Below the pieces are notes generated by a model. The model was not told the DNA's origin. It saw only the letters and a program-made list of their open reading frames with translations, and ran no database searches. Position numbers and translations under genes: made by a program. Positions 45,983 to 57,600 of a DNA stretch of 64,000 nucleotides are shown here, piece by piece. The stretch covers positions 1,426,001-1,490,000 of the forward strand of contig CP012817.1 in the NCBI GenBank assembly GCA_001936135.1, given 5' to 3'. How positions within the stretch are numbered: position 1 is the stretch's first letter; every line of letters starts with the position of its first letter. Source of the stretch: Saccharomycopsis fibuligera x Saccharomycopsis cf. fibuligera (taxonomy: Eukaryota > Ascomycota > Saccharomycetes > Ascoideales > Saccharomycopsidaceae).

Positions 45983-46279
45983 TTTGGCTGCTGTGATCCT
46001 CGGTATAATGCTATCGACAAAATCTGTTTCTATTCACTATATGACTCTATAACTCTATAATATCAATATCATCAATATCATTATTAACATCTCATCGCAT
46101 CGTCTTCTGCAAAGTTTTCAATAGAAAAAATACTTTATTACCTAATCACGTGACAATTCATAAATCTCGAAAATTGACAAAAAACCAAAAAAACTCCAAA
46201 ATTTTTCATTGAACAAATCACAAACATTGCAGAGCCAACAGCTAATATCAGTAGCTTAAATACTAATATCGCACGCAAG
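45983..46279. promoter_or_regulatory. Bidirectional MRM1-MRP51 promoter with CACGTG
   Basis: 297 bp between the starts of two mitochondrial genes. ATCACGTGA at 46145-46153 is a perfect Cbf1-type site (CACGTG at 46147-46152), 128-165 bp from either ATG. Cbf1 is known in Candida for roles in sulfur, respiratory and ribosomal gene expression. Its use here is inferred. Confidence 0.5.
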
Positions 46280-47515
46280 ATGTCCCAGAAGTTCGCCAAG
46301 TTGCTTAGCAACTCCAAGTTGGCCTCCCTTGCTGCTCCTACCAAAAAGTTCTCAGCTGCGGATACAAAACATTTACCAACCCATCAAATCATTCAAACCA
46401 CCGCTGCCAGTTTAGCAAGACACGATTTTGGTTTAAAAGCAGCATTGCCTTCAAAAGTAAAATCACGTTACATTATCGTAGACGATTTGGATACTATTGA
46501 ACATTTGACTAATTTCGAGACTGTTTCTGGCTTTTATTGGACGAAACTCCGTTTCCAAGAATTGGGAGTGCCGGTGATTCCGTTGAATCATAATGAACCA
46601 AAAAATGTCCTTTTTGCTGAGCATGGCACCAACAAGAGAATTTTAGATTTCATTGAAGGAAACTCTACAGAAAGTTTGGCTGGAGAAAACTCCGAAAAGG
46701 CAAATATTTTCAAAACCTTACAGGGTGGTAAAATACTACGTTTGACTAATCTTTTAGGGATCGATAGTACTACACCAAAGGCTACATTACAAGCACTCAA
46801 CAATAACTTGAAAAGTATCAGAAAAGATTTCCAAAAGTGGTTATTGGATAATTATCCAGAAAAAGTCAGTGCTAAATCATTCAACAAAAACGCATTGTCT
46901 TTGGAACTTTTGGAATTTTTGTCTACTCAAATCAAAGATGGAAAATTGCTCAAATCAGACACCTTGAATGAAGACAAAAACTTTCTCAAGCTTGCTTCTA
47001 GCGGCTCTAGTGGTCCTGGTGCTGCCACTTCAAGCAATGGTGGCTCCAGATTAAACAGTAAAATTCTTGGTAATGGAGGTCTCTCCTACTTGCAAAATGG
47101 CCGTCTTCACAATACGGTTAACGGTTTCCATAACTCTACTGTGGTGCCTGGCCGTCTAGTCAGTGAAAATGATACTTATGGTGCTTTAGGTTTCGTTTCT
47201 AAATTACCTTCGAATATGGCATCTCAGGGTACGGCCGCAAGATCTGCTCCTGGTAAGCATTTTAAGGATACAATGATTCCATCCGCTGTATACGGAGCAC
47301 AATTGAAAAATAGTGGCGCAGTGTCGTTGAAATTTAAAGGATTTGCTAAAAATTCTCCAAATTTGGCCAGCGATAGTTTCTTTTTGAAGAGCAAGTTTGG
47401 TCTTGGTAGAACTGGGGCTGGTGGCAGTAATAAGAGATCAGGTAATGGTGTGAGAAACTCGAGCTTGGCTGATAATAGAGATGCTAATGAACTTTTGAAC
47501 CTATTGAAGGATTAG
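46280..47515 (+). CDS. MRP51: Mitochondrial small-subunit ribosomal protein Mrp51
   Basis: 411 residues, ATG at 46280. Component of the mitochondrial 37S subunit that helps initiate translation by contacting mRNA leaders. The N-terminal half fits the Mrp51 family: KHLPTHQIIQTTAASLARHD then FGLKAALPSKVKSRYIIVDD, and ETVSGFYWTKLRFQELGVPV near residue 80. The C-terminal half is Gly/Ser/Asn-rich (GSSGPGAATSSNGGS and repeats of that kind), accounting for extra length over yeast (344). Divergent with MRM1, the mitochondrial rRNA methylase. Confidence 0.92.
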   Translation: MSQKFAKLLSNSKLASLAAPTKKFSAADTKHLPTHQIIQTTAASLARHDFGLKAALPSKVKSRYIIVDDLDTIEHLTNFETVSGFYWTKLRFQELGVPVIPLNHNEPKNVLFAEHGTNKRILDFIEGNSTESLAGENSEKANIFKTLQGGKILRLTNLLGIDSTTPKATLQALNNNLKSIRKDFQKWLLDNYPEKVSAKSFNKNALSLELLEFLSTQIKDGKLLKSDTLNEDKNFLKLASSGSSGPGAATSSNGGSRLNSKILGNGGLSYLQNGRLHNTVNGFHNSTVVPGRLVSENDTYGALGFVSKLPSNMASQGTAARSAPGKHFKDTMIPSAVYGAQLKNSGAVSLKFKGFAKNSPNLASDSFFLKSKFGLGRTGAGGSNKRSGNGVRNSSLADNRDANELLNLLKD

Positions 47516-48129
47516 GTTTGATGATTGGTGGTTGATGAAGGTGTTTTAGTAAGGACGATGCTGATAATGATTGAGTATAGTAATGAATGCTGTAAATAGC
47601 TTTTCTGTTTTGTTTTTAATATTTTGCTCAAAAAAATTAGAGCGCAATTTTTAGTTTGATGAGTGTCAGCTCAAACAGTTTATTGTAAGTTGGTTTCAAA
47701 GAAATTGGAAAAGGTTTTATAAAGGGAAATTTAAAACTTCCCTTTCAAGGTTGCTTTATAATGTTTCAAAAATAGGACCTTTTTAGCGGTTGGTAAAACA
47801 CATATGTATTGCTACAGGCATTGTCGTTGATCAATATATAATATTAGTTTTTGTGATGATAAATAAGATCCGGAAATTTTTATTAAAAAAGCCATTAGTT
47901 GTTTAGCTGTCTTGTTGTTTGGCTGTCTTAATTCGATTTTCATAGCTAAGGTGCTCAAAATACTGCCATCTTTCAAAACATTGTCTAAAAATATTATCCT
48001 ACAAAAATATCAATAATAAAACATCAGACTTTTGAAAATGTATTAAAAGTTGAAAGTTAGAAGCCAAAAATTAATCAAAGAATATTAACAAGAAAAACTT
48101 TATCTAATAAACAAAATACAAAATATAGA
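47516..48129. other. Convergent intergenic, MRP51 / HIS3
   Basis: 614 bp, AT-rich. No gene recognised. Confidence 0.7.
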
Positions 48130-48825
48130 CTAAGCCAACACCCCCTTAGTACTAGGCACATCATTAGTTCCTGTGTAAGAAATGGACTCCTTTATAGCCA
48201 AGGCCAAAGATTTAAAAGCAGATTCGCTTCTATGGTGATCGTTAAAACCTCTCAAACAATCCACATGCAAAGTAATTCTAGCCTCCTGGGCAAAACTTTC
48301 CAAAAAATGAGGAATCATTTCAGTACTCAAATCACCAATTTTTTCCCTTTTGAGGCCCAACTCCACAACGGCAAATGGTCTGTTGGACAAATCTACCACC
48401 GATCTAGACAATGCTTCATCCAATGGAGCATAAGCAGAGCCAAATCTCTTCACACCTTTAACATGACCAAGAGCGTCTTTGAAGCATTCACCAAGGGCAA
48501 TGCCAATATCTTCGGTGGAGTGATGGTCATCGATGTGCAAATCACCGATACATTCAACAATAAGAGACCATCCACCATGTTTTGCAAGAGCGGACAACAT
48601 ATGGTCCAAAAAGCCAATCCCCGTTTGTATTTCAATGAATTGATGTGACTCGTGGAGGGATTTGGTGTTGTGTTCAGCAAGAGCAAAATATGACTTGTTT
48701 GGGAAGATGGATTTTTCTAAAGTGAGCGGGCCACCATCAACGTTAAGGGCAATCTGAATGGTGGTTTCTTTAGTAACACGAGAAATGTTTGCCTTACGAG
48801 CATTCTTATCTACTTTGATGGACAT
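48130..48825 (-). CDS. HIS3: Imidazoleglycerol-phosphate dehydratase
   Basis: 231 residues, ATG at 48825. Catalyses the sixth step of histidine synthesis, the manganese-dependent dehydration of imidazoleglycerol phosphate to imidazoleacetol phosphate. Both internal half-repeats are present with their metal ligands: FLDHML (72-77), [15 protein letters not shown] (HHSTED at 101-106) and [14 protein letters not shown] (DHHRSE at 196-201). Length fits yeast His3 (220). The promoter region contains a 36-A tract (separate entry). I see no TGACTC-type Gcn4 site in the nearest 165 bp. Confidence 0.98.
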   Translation of the reverse strand: MSIKVDKNARKANISRVTKETTIQIALNVDGGPLTLEKSIFPNKSYFALAEHNTKSLHESHQFIEIQTGIGFLDHMLSALAKHGGWSLIVECIGDLHIDDHHSTEDIGIALGECFKDALGHVKGVKRFGSAYAPLDEALSRSVVDLSNRPFAVVELGLKREKIGDLSTEMIPHFLESFAQEARITLHVDCLRGFNDHHRSESAFKSLALAIKESISYTGTNDVPSTKGVLA

Positions 48826-48990
48826 TGTGTGTTTTGCTATTGTTGTTGTTGTTATGGATAATGACCGTCGAAGTGTATATCAAAGATAAGCTGAGGCAAA
48901 GACAACTTCAACAAAAATGAAATCACCAATTGATAAGTACACTGAAAAATCGGAGCCTACTAACTACTCTGAAAAAAAGAAACTAGACTG

Positions 48991-49028
<38 letters not shown>

Positions 49029-51198
49029 GTTGCTTTTGTCTTATTTTCATTTTTTTCTTTTTTTGGAGTTCCTACTGTTTACGGAGAACTTCTTTATTGC
49101 TATACGCACATCATATATATATATATATATCTGTATACTATAGTAAAAAAATGGATAAAGACATTTCTTATATCAAAAACTAACCAGTGGTTGTTGATTG
49201 CGTATTTTCACTTAACAACAGTAAAACAAAATTTGCTTTGACGAGCGTTGACAACCATTTCTTTTTTCTAAATATATATGAAGATACATTGAAGGCAAGG
49301 GTCAAAATCCTTCTGTACCTCTTCTTTGAAGCATTGTCTACATCTTTAAGCATTATCGAATATCGTGGAACAATATCCGCAGAGGTGTTCTCATTAAAAG
49401 GAAGAAATGGAAGAGTAATACATTTTTGACAAAATTTAGACAAACACTGTGTCGTATCTTGCATTCCAATAAAAACTTACTTTTCAAAAAAGATAGCTCC
49501 TCTTGGGGACAAACTTACAAATTCGGCGTCATTAGGGCTTTTGAATTTATTAACTTTAAAACTGGTACTCAGATTGACCTTTAGTGCATAATAATAAATG
49601 AGATTCGAGTTCAATTCTTGGCGTTGCGTTATTTACAGTAATCGAAACTATAGGTAAAAACTAATTGCAAAATTGTACAATCCCCTCTTGTTACAGCATT
49701 GCTGTTTTTTCGAAAGCCTAATTGTCAGAAAGTAAATGAAAATAATTTAATTATTCCAGAATAACTAGGTAACAAATGAAGCGATACAGCATATTTGCAT
49801 CTTTATATTCTCCGTACCGGTTTGTACTCTTTCTAGAGCACATCAATACTCAATAAGAATATAAATACAAATTCCAAATTTCAAATTCCTCAGTTTTAAA
49901 TAAGTGCCATCAAATGAAAGAAAAAAACAAAAAAGAAAGGAAAAGTTCTCGAGCCAGTCTGATTTGTTTGCTCTGTTACATGCCAAAAAATTTAACAGAT
50001 CACAAATATAAACATACTTCTATATAACATAATAACATTTTATCTTGAAATTCAATATTTACAACCTCCTTGAAAGTTGGCTAAAATGCTCATGCATGTA
50101 GAAATTGCAAGACAAGCTGCCCTATAGTGAGTACGGAGTTCTGTTAGTTTGCTGTTCATTCTGGTAAGTTATTTTTTCCCGCGAAATAGCAAGATACGCC
50201 AATTTTTGGATCTCAAAAAGTACGATATCAAAATTAAAATCTAAGTTTAAGTACGAATGAATTTGTGAGAATTCGAGCTGAATACCCATGCAGCAAAAGT
50301 ATTTTTGTCAGTTGATAAAAAAACAAACAAACAAACAAACAAACAAACAAACAAACTCAAGCTCGAGGACAGTTGATTAATATATACAGTGCTGCAGTCC
50401 TGCGATGTGAGCTTGAAAGTCGACGATGGTGAACATTTACATGCAGTATGAATATACATCGGGGTTTGTATCAAAGCAAAGTATTCTTTATGAAATGGTC
50501 CGATTTTAATCATGTTTACGAACACACCTGCACCATTATTGCTATTATATTATTATATGGTTAACTGTTTACTGGCTTTCATAATCGACGATGCTTACCC
50601 AAATTTAGTTAACATTAGCTAAGTTTAATCAAATATAACAGAAATCAGATGATATCCGTTTTTATAAAAGCATAAAGTTAACAAGGACATTAAAGCAATA
50701 AGAAAAGAAAATTATCTGTTAAAATGGTTTACCTATCAGGCTTGCTGTTTTATTTTCTTTTTTGTTTGTGTTTAGTTAATTTTTTTAGGCTTTTCATAAG
50801 TCAGTATTTCTCACACTGCTCCTTTGCATTCTCTATACAAACCAACTCAATGCTTTTTTTGTTCCTGAAATACCAGTTCACAAAACAATTGAAGCTACGT
50901 AGAAAAATGTGTTTTTGATTCAAGTAGTGTAAATAATACATTTGCTTTAAGGGAGGATGCTAAGACCGTAAATGAAATTAAAAATGAAAGAGAAAAAAAA
51001 TTAAACAAATTGCACAAAAAAAAAAAAAATAAATAAAAATAAAAATAAAAATAAAAAAAGCTCAATTTATATAACTATAAATTGTAATGATATGGATAGT
51101 GTCTAAAAATGAATAACCAACAAAAGGTTGAAATTTAAAAAGCTAATATAATCATAAAATAGAAAAAAACTCGTAACTGATAAAATAATAAAAAAAAT
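48826..51198. other. Long intergenic region upstream of HIS3
   Basis: 2.4 kb holding the HIS3 promoter and the 3' flank of the 412-residue gene. Besides A36 it carries an AT run (about 49113-49129), an AAAC run of about nine units (about 50321-50356) and an AAAAT-rich stretch (about 51028-51057). No protein or RNA gene was convincing. Confidence 0.65.
48991..49026 (-). promoter_or_regulatory. Poly(dA:dT) tract A36 in HIS3 promoter
   Basis: 36 uninterrupted A on the plus strand, beginning 166 bp upstream of the HIS3 ATG. In Saccharomyces a poly(dA:dT) element is a well-studied nucleosome-excluding part of the HIS3-PET56 promoter. The position here suggests the same role. Confidence 0.65.
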
Positions 51199-52437
51199 TC
51201 ATGCCTTCTCTCTAATAAATTCAAAAAAAGTAAGCTTTGGCTCACCATTATCTTCACCACAATCTCCCTCTTCCTCTTCTTCTTCAGCTTCTGAAATTGC
51301 TTCAAAACTCTTAGTATTCCCAACACTTCGGCGTCTTAGGCTTCCGCTTCTTTTTGCAATTCCCTTTTCATTTCCAGTCATCATCATCTCTTCAGGTGTT
51401 TCCAATTCGCTCAACGTGCTGTCTGAGGGAAGCCAGGTATATTCACCATCAAGAAAGTTGCGATAACTTTGCAGAGACTTATCATCGAGACTATTACTGC
51501 TATTGTACTTGCTAATAATGTCCAAATCGATCTTTGGACAAGGGGTGTTAATATCATTAATATCGAAATTTTGCTTATTTGCAGCGGTGTCGGAATGCCG
51601 TCTAGGACTATTGAGATGGTTGATGGTGTTGGTATTCATTTGTGGGTATCTTTTGTTGAAATCTAATTTTTGCAATCGCGTTGGCTTTCCCTTCGGTACC
51701 CTGCTATTGCTACCATTAACAATGTTTGCAGCAGCTGGGGCCGGTTCGCTTGGAAACAAATCCAAGACTTTCAATTCATTCAAAGACACGATTTCAGAAG
51801 CACTATGAGCGTGACGGAAGCTCAGTCTTCTGCGTCTTGGAGGTGTCAATGAGGATTTTGGACTATAATTGTACAAATCGCTATTGATGATAAAATCATT
51901 TTGCAATCCTTCAGGAATCATTAACTCATCACTGTCACTATTGGTTGTTACCGCATCTTCTCTTTCATAATCATCACCATAGTCATCAATAATGGCAGAG
52001 TCCTTGTGACGGCTGGTATTGTCCAAAAAAGAATCCTTCCAGTTGATCAGCGAGGCAGGGGTGAAGTCGGAATATGCAGTACTGTTAGTAATGCCAGAAT
52101 GGTCAGTGCTGATACTATTACCATTACTACTGGCAAGACTAGCTGGAGAGACAGGAGTAGAAGATGATAAGGAAGATGATACTGATGGTTTATGATAGTT
52201 GGCTGTTGGGTATTGTGATGTAGTGGTGTTAATGTTTTGGTTATTGTTAAAAGTATAGTTGCTTTTTGGGTCCGGCAACTGTGGATCAATGCGTAACACT
52301 GAGGAGCGGCGGCGACTTTGGCGAACATTACCGTTGTTGGTACTGTTTATGTTGCTATTGGAAGAAGAAGAAAATGGGTTCCTGCCGTATTTAGTGAATG
52401 GGAAGTTTCTGGAGGAGTCTCTGTTACTCAACACCAT
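51199..52437 (-). CDS. Unassigned 412-residue Ser/Asn-rich protein with phosphosite-like basic motifs
   Basis: ATG at 52437. Not recognised. The protein looks largely disordered: Ser/Asn/Thr runs at 20-110, an acidic stretch near 150-170, and several Arg clusters before Ser (RQSRRRSSVLR, PPRRRRLSFRHAHSASEIVS, SGSLRRRSVGNTKSF) that suit PKA-type kinases. An Ala/Pro patch is near 235. A Glu run (EAEEEEEEGD) precedes the hydrophobic end LTFFEFIREKA. Short ordered pieces such as DGEYTWLPSDSTLSELETPE may be docking motifs. A regulator controlled by phosphorylation is a fair guess, no more. Its start faces the 8.9 kb gene-free region. Confidence 0.78.
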   Translation of the reverse strand: MVLSNRDSSRNFPFTKYGRNPFSSSSNSNINSTNNGNVRQSRRRSSVLRIDPQLPDPKSNYTFNNNQNINTTTSQYPTANYHKPSVSSSLSSSTPVSPASLASSNGNSISTDHSGITNSTAYSDFTPASLINWKDSFLDNTSRHKDSAIIDDYGDDYEREDAVTTNSDSDELMIPEGLQNDFIINSDLYNYSPKSSLTPPRRRRLSFRHAHSASEIVSLNELKVLDLFPSEPAPAAANIVNGSNSRVPKGKPTRLQKLDFNKRYPQMNTNTINHLNSPRRHSDTAANKQNFDINDINTPCPKIDLDIISKYNSSNSLDDKSLQSYRNFLDGEYTWLPSDSTLSELETPEEMMMTGNEKGIAKRSGSLRRRSVGNTKSFEAISEAEEEEEEGDCGEDNGEPKLTFFEFIREKA

Positions 52438-54624
52438 TGTTTCTGTTTGGTTTGGGAAGTAATGTTTTCAATATGGTAAGAAAAGGCCCCCTGGTACTAA
52501 AGAAATAATCAAAAAAATGTATCAACAAGGAGAAAAAAAAGAAAGAATCAGTCAAATATATGTAGTAATAGAGAAGTTTCCCTATTTTATTTAGTATCAG
52601 GTAAATGCTAGAAAAGATCTGCTAGAGAATTATTAAAAGAAATCTTTGTTTAATCATGATCTGTCAAGTGAATGATCCAGGATATCCAAACCCATTTATA
52701 CTTTTACTAAGAGCCACCTTGAAAGCTCTTTTCGCTGCACTGCTCACATACAAAAAAGCAGAGTCAACAAGTAGTGTACAGCCAAAACTTAAATTTCGGT
52801 GACCAGCAAGTACGCCTGTTGATGTGATACAACTTTAAACTGAGCCGAAAAAAAAAAAAAAATATTAACAACAATCGAATTATCGCAAATCGTAGTCTTA
52901 CATTACAGAATAAAAGGAAACCTTATTTCTATACTGCCTACCTGTAACAATAATTTGTAGGTGTTCTGCTCTAGGTATGTTTAGAAGTGTAGTTCAGTCT
53001 ACTTTGGTGTTTTTGAGTTTTGTCATATTTGACAGAATATGCAAGGTGAGAGGTCTTTAGTTTTATTTTGGAACCAATAGAGAGTCTCGATGTCGGATGG
53101 GATCGTTTTGCAGTATAAGCTTTTCGAGAAACTTTTGGATGCAAGCTCTTCAAACCTTGATTTGCGAAAGTTTTTGTCCAGCAGACGCAGGCAGTACGTG
53201 GCAGCGGGTTAGTGCGTATCTTGTCTTCTTAGCTACAGGTGGATGGCATTTCTTTTTATTTGCAAGTTTATGTTCGTTTCTCCACGTAAATTCTATACGC
53301 TTTGAGTTCTCTATTTTTTTTAAGTTGCTTCTAGAACCGACTAGTGCTGAAAATTGGAAGACAAGTTATTTGAGAGGAGGTGCCGCAAGAGTTTTGGCTG
53401 TTTTGCTTATTGCTTATTTCCGCCTTGATTTATTCTGGTTTTTACCCATTATACTTATAATTTCGGAAGACCGAGAAAATTCTCGCAATATACTCCTTTG
53501 GTTCATTTTAGATGGCTATCAGATTTCCGGTTTAGTACAAACAGGGAGTCATTGAGATATAATATTCTCGAAGAGTTACTGAGCACTTTCAGAAAGTCGA
53601 TTTCAAACGATAAACGCGACTAGGAGTTTATTTATTGTTTCAGCTAGGCGTTCGGCCGGCCGGCCTCTGTCCCCAACTTGCAAACCAACTACTCGGTAGC
53701 TTATTTTGTACGGAGATAAAGCATCACGGAAGAGACATTTGGGAGGTTTGTCAAGTTGTGCTACTTATCAGTCTTTTCACCCGCTGTTTGCATCACAGCA
53801 GTTGCTTTCTTGTACGCTATAGGTGCGTTGGGAGTTTATTGTTCATCTACTACGATAAGCGAGACTGTCAGACTCCCGTGGCTGATGTCACTATACTAAA
53901 TGCTGGTGAACTTATATACGGCTGCAAGTTCACCAGCCACAGAAAAGGAATACTGCAGCATGCTGTGTTTAAACGCAAAATGGCGCAACCATCTATATCC
54001 AATGGCAGCGTTCGTAGAGACACAAGCTGCCAAGAAAACAACACTCTTAATTCAAACTTGTCGGGGTTTGGCTGTTTTCAGCAAGCAAGCAGCTATTCTT
54101 GTATGCTTATAGTACGCTTAGTACACTATAGCATTTTATAATGTTTTGTAGTGCACGAGAAAGCAAGCCACCGCAACCAAGCTTATTATTCTCTTGGACT
54201 ACTTCTATCGTATCGCGGTATGCTGGCGTTTTTCTAACGGAAAATCTTACAACTTGCTACGTTACTGAACATTCCAAGCAAAACTGGCCGGGAACATAGC
54301 CAACAGATATCTACATGGAAGAGATAACAGGGTCTATGGAAGTTCGGTGCCTGGCTTTTGACTCAAAAGGGGGATTGTTGATATCATTGGGGACATTATG
54401 ATCAGTCCCCCGAAGATGGCAGTGAATTTTATTTATCCTCGGTCGGGGAAAGCACTAAGTGCATGCATGTATGTCTTATCCTAGCTCGGGGCCTGTCTAG
54501 ACAGTTTGACAGCGCAGCTAGAGACCCTCGAGAATCCCGCTAAAAACAATAACCACACACTAGTGCCTTGATATCCGCCATGTCACCAAGAGTCAAAATT
54601 ATCTTCTTTATTTGCATGCAAAAC

Positions 54625-54655
<31 letters not shown>

Positions 54656-57600
54656 GTGTACCCCCATCAGACAGTGAGCACAACAAAGCACTGAAATATA
54701 CTTTTGATATTCAGTTTATTGGAATGCAGCACCTTAGCGCAAACTAATATCGAGTGTTCTAGTTCGCAATTGGACAGATTTTGGGATAAGAAGTGTCCCC
54801 AATACAAGTATATTCCGTCCCGTTTTGCACAATTTATTATATTCAGCATTGTAAATGATACTTTCCACAAAATTAAATTTGTTTTTTCTGAATATTTTTT
54901 TACAGTCCGCAACTTTTATGAACACCTCGGTAACATACTTTTCATCGGTATCCCATGTTATAGCTTCCCTGTATCCCTGAAATCTACTTCCAGCCACTTA
55001 TGAAGCTCTATCTGGATATAATATTACCCTTCTCAATCCAGCACCCTTATTTTCAATAAAGATGGGCTGGGTGTACATCGTGCTCCACATACATCTACAT
55101 CAGTGGTCGAAAGCTGTTTTTTTTTTTTTTGTTTTTTGTTTTTTCCATCTCTACTTTTCTGATGCCTTACCAAATTGATGCCTTACCAAATTTAATCAAT
55201 AGCATCCTTAACTGGATCTACTTTAGACATCCTCGGACTCCAAGACTTGGGCGCCAACCTGACATAGGGCTAGGTTGCGGTACTTGCTTGATCACAGTTA
55301 ACTGTGCATTCAAGACTAACTCTCTAACATGCACCCACACTCGTAAAAAGATTTCAATGCCAACAATTCATCAATTATATTCTCTAATGAATGGCTGGCT
55401 TCTCTTTCTCAATTGTACTTCTTCCGTGGTGCGCCCACACAAAGCTAATACTAGGCCACTGAATTTTTTAAAACACACAGCCAAATATTGAAAATAAATA
55501 AAGCCTTGGCTTGGCACCTCTTGTGGCCGAATTTCTCTACGCTTGAAAGTATAGTTAGTGCCAGTATAACTAACCACCAAAGGCAGCTATTCCTTGGCCA
55601 TGATATACATTATGGCCAAAAGGAAAAGGGAAACAGAATCCTGTGCTTATGAGCTGTACGCGACACTCAACACTGGAATATCATTTTGACGTTTTTGATT
55701 CTTCTTTATAACCCCGCGCCCCTCGTGGTCGCCTTACTTGTCTGGAACAGACGCCACATTTATTTTTCCTCGGGTCAAAAACAATTATGTAGAGAACACT
55801 CTATGTGGCAGTGTAAAAAAGTTGGATTACTGCTAGAAACTCCATTTGTACTTTTCTTTTGTAAATAAAATTACCACTACTTTATTGTCATAATTTAGAC
55901 AATTTTGCTATGCGTGATCTGCCAAAAAAAAAAGCTCTTTAATGGCAAATCGATTCATCTTATTCGACTTGCGCCCTCCAGATTGATCATTGATTGCTGA
56001 TTCTCTAACTCCGACCGACAGTGCCTATTATGTTTGATATCGGGAGATTTCCATATAAATTCAAAGTTGCCCTTCGATACCTGATTTCTTTCGCAAATGC
56101 TGCATTATAATGTAATGTTGAGTTAAGCTAATATCTAGTCCTGGAAAGTTTTTTCTTTGCTTCTATTTTCTTTTCCTTTTTCTTATATATGTGGAAATCA
56201 AAAATTTTTGAAATTGCAAGTTGTCAACAACATCACAAATTAGATTGAATGTTGTGTCGTATGCAGAGAACAGTTGATGTAACGGAAATTTTTGCATATA
56301 GGGTATCTGCAGCATCGGCTAAGTCATCTTTCCGTGCATTCTATGTACAGGTTCCCCTGTAGGTCATGTTCATAACAGTTGCTAATATCCGCGAATATGA
56401 GAATAATCTTTATAGGTCATGGATTGAGATCATTGTATACTTACAAAAGAAATATGCTTATTATTGTTAGTTGTTGATTTTTTGATATTTTGATTTTTAG
56501 GCCATTTCACAATCTGATACAACACTAATGTGATATCAAGAGTTTTGTATCCGATACATCCAAAAGCAACAAAAATGGCTATGTGGTCCGACAAAATCGC
56601 ACGAGCTCTTATTTTACACGTTTTGTCATATTCGTGATCGCAAAGTGTTTCTAACTACTTAATGCATCTTGGGCTTTATCACCCATAGAACATTTAACCA
56701 AATGCAATGGAAATCTTCGGTACAAGTTTATCTAATTTTTCAGCTTAAGCGCCTCTACATCAACATACATTTGTGTTATTGCCGGTTTGAGCCTACCTCC
56801 GACGCCATATGACCTTTTAGTATAATCTTGAAAGGCACGCACTATTGCCGAAAGATAGTTCTAATTTATGTTCGGCTCTTAAATATTGAGGGGCCTTTTG
56901 TCGCAAGGTGGAGCTTAAACGTTAAACGGGAAATACAGCTATTGGTGAAAGGCAAACTTGGTTCAACTTTAATCGCAAACCGCAAATCGCCGGTGTCTGC
57001 CGTTTGCGTTGTAGTATTTGCACATTACTCGTGACAGACATTACTACCCATGATGTTAAACACATGGCCAAACTATAAACGACTATTGCATCAGTACTGT
57101 GCTAATTTACTGTGGTATTAAAGAAATTTGATTTAGTGAAGTGGCTTTTTATTAGACCATCAAACAATCACTATAACACATACATTTTATTATTGTACTT
57201 TGAGCCGCACAAATAGTATAGACCTATTTTTTCTTTCTTTACAGCGTATTCTTGCTATAGCACCGTAAATTCTGTGTCTTTTAGCTTATAAAACGAGCTG
57301 CAGATGTTCTTTTAGTGGCGTGAAAATCTAGGTATTCCTCTTCTCTAAGACGCACTAAAAAGTTGAGATTCTATAACCCAGACAAAAGTAAAGGAAGAAT
57401 TGAAATTGTAATTATAATAGACCCAAGCCTTCCTTCTCTCTAAAAGTGTATGAAAATTGTTCTTTTGTCCTTCACACAGTTTTTACTTTTAGCAGTCTGG
57501 GTCTAAGTATCTTGCATAAGCGACCGTTTGTTTTCTTCTTTCGTTTATCTGCTTGTATTTACTTCAGACAGCGTTCGGGAGTGCCGACACTTGAAGCGAA

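Noticed and set aside
53097-54141. Two open frames of 152 and 168 codons in the desert
   Set aside because: Translations are rich in Cys, Phe and His with no domain and no coding-like composition; likely chance in DNA with few stops.
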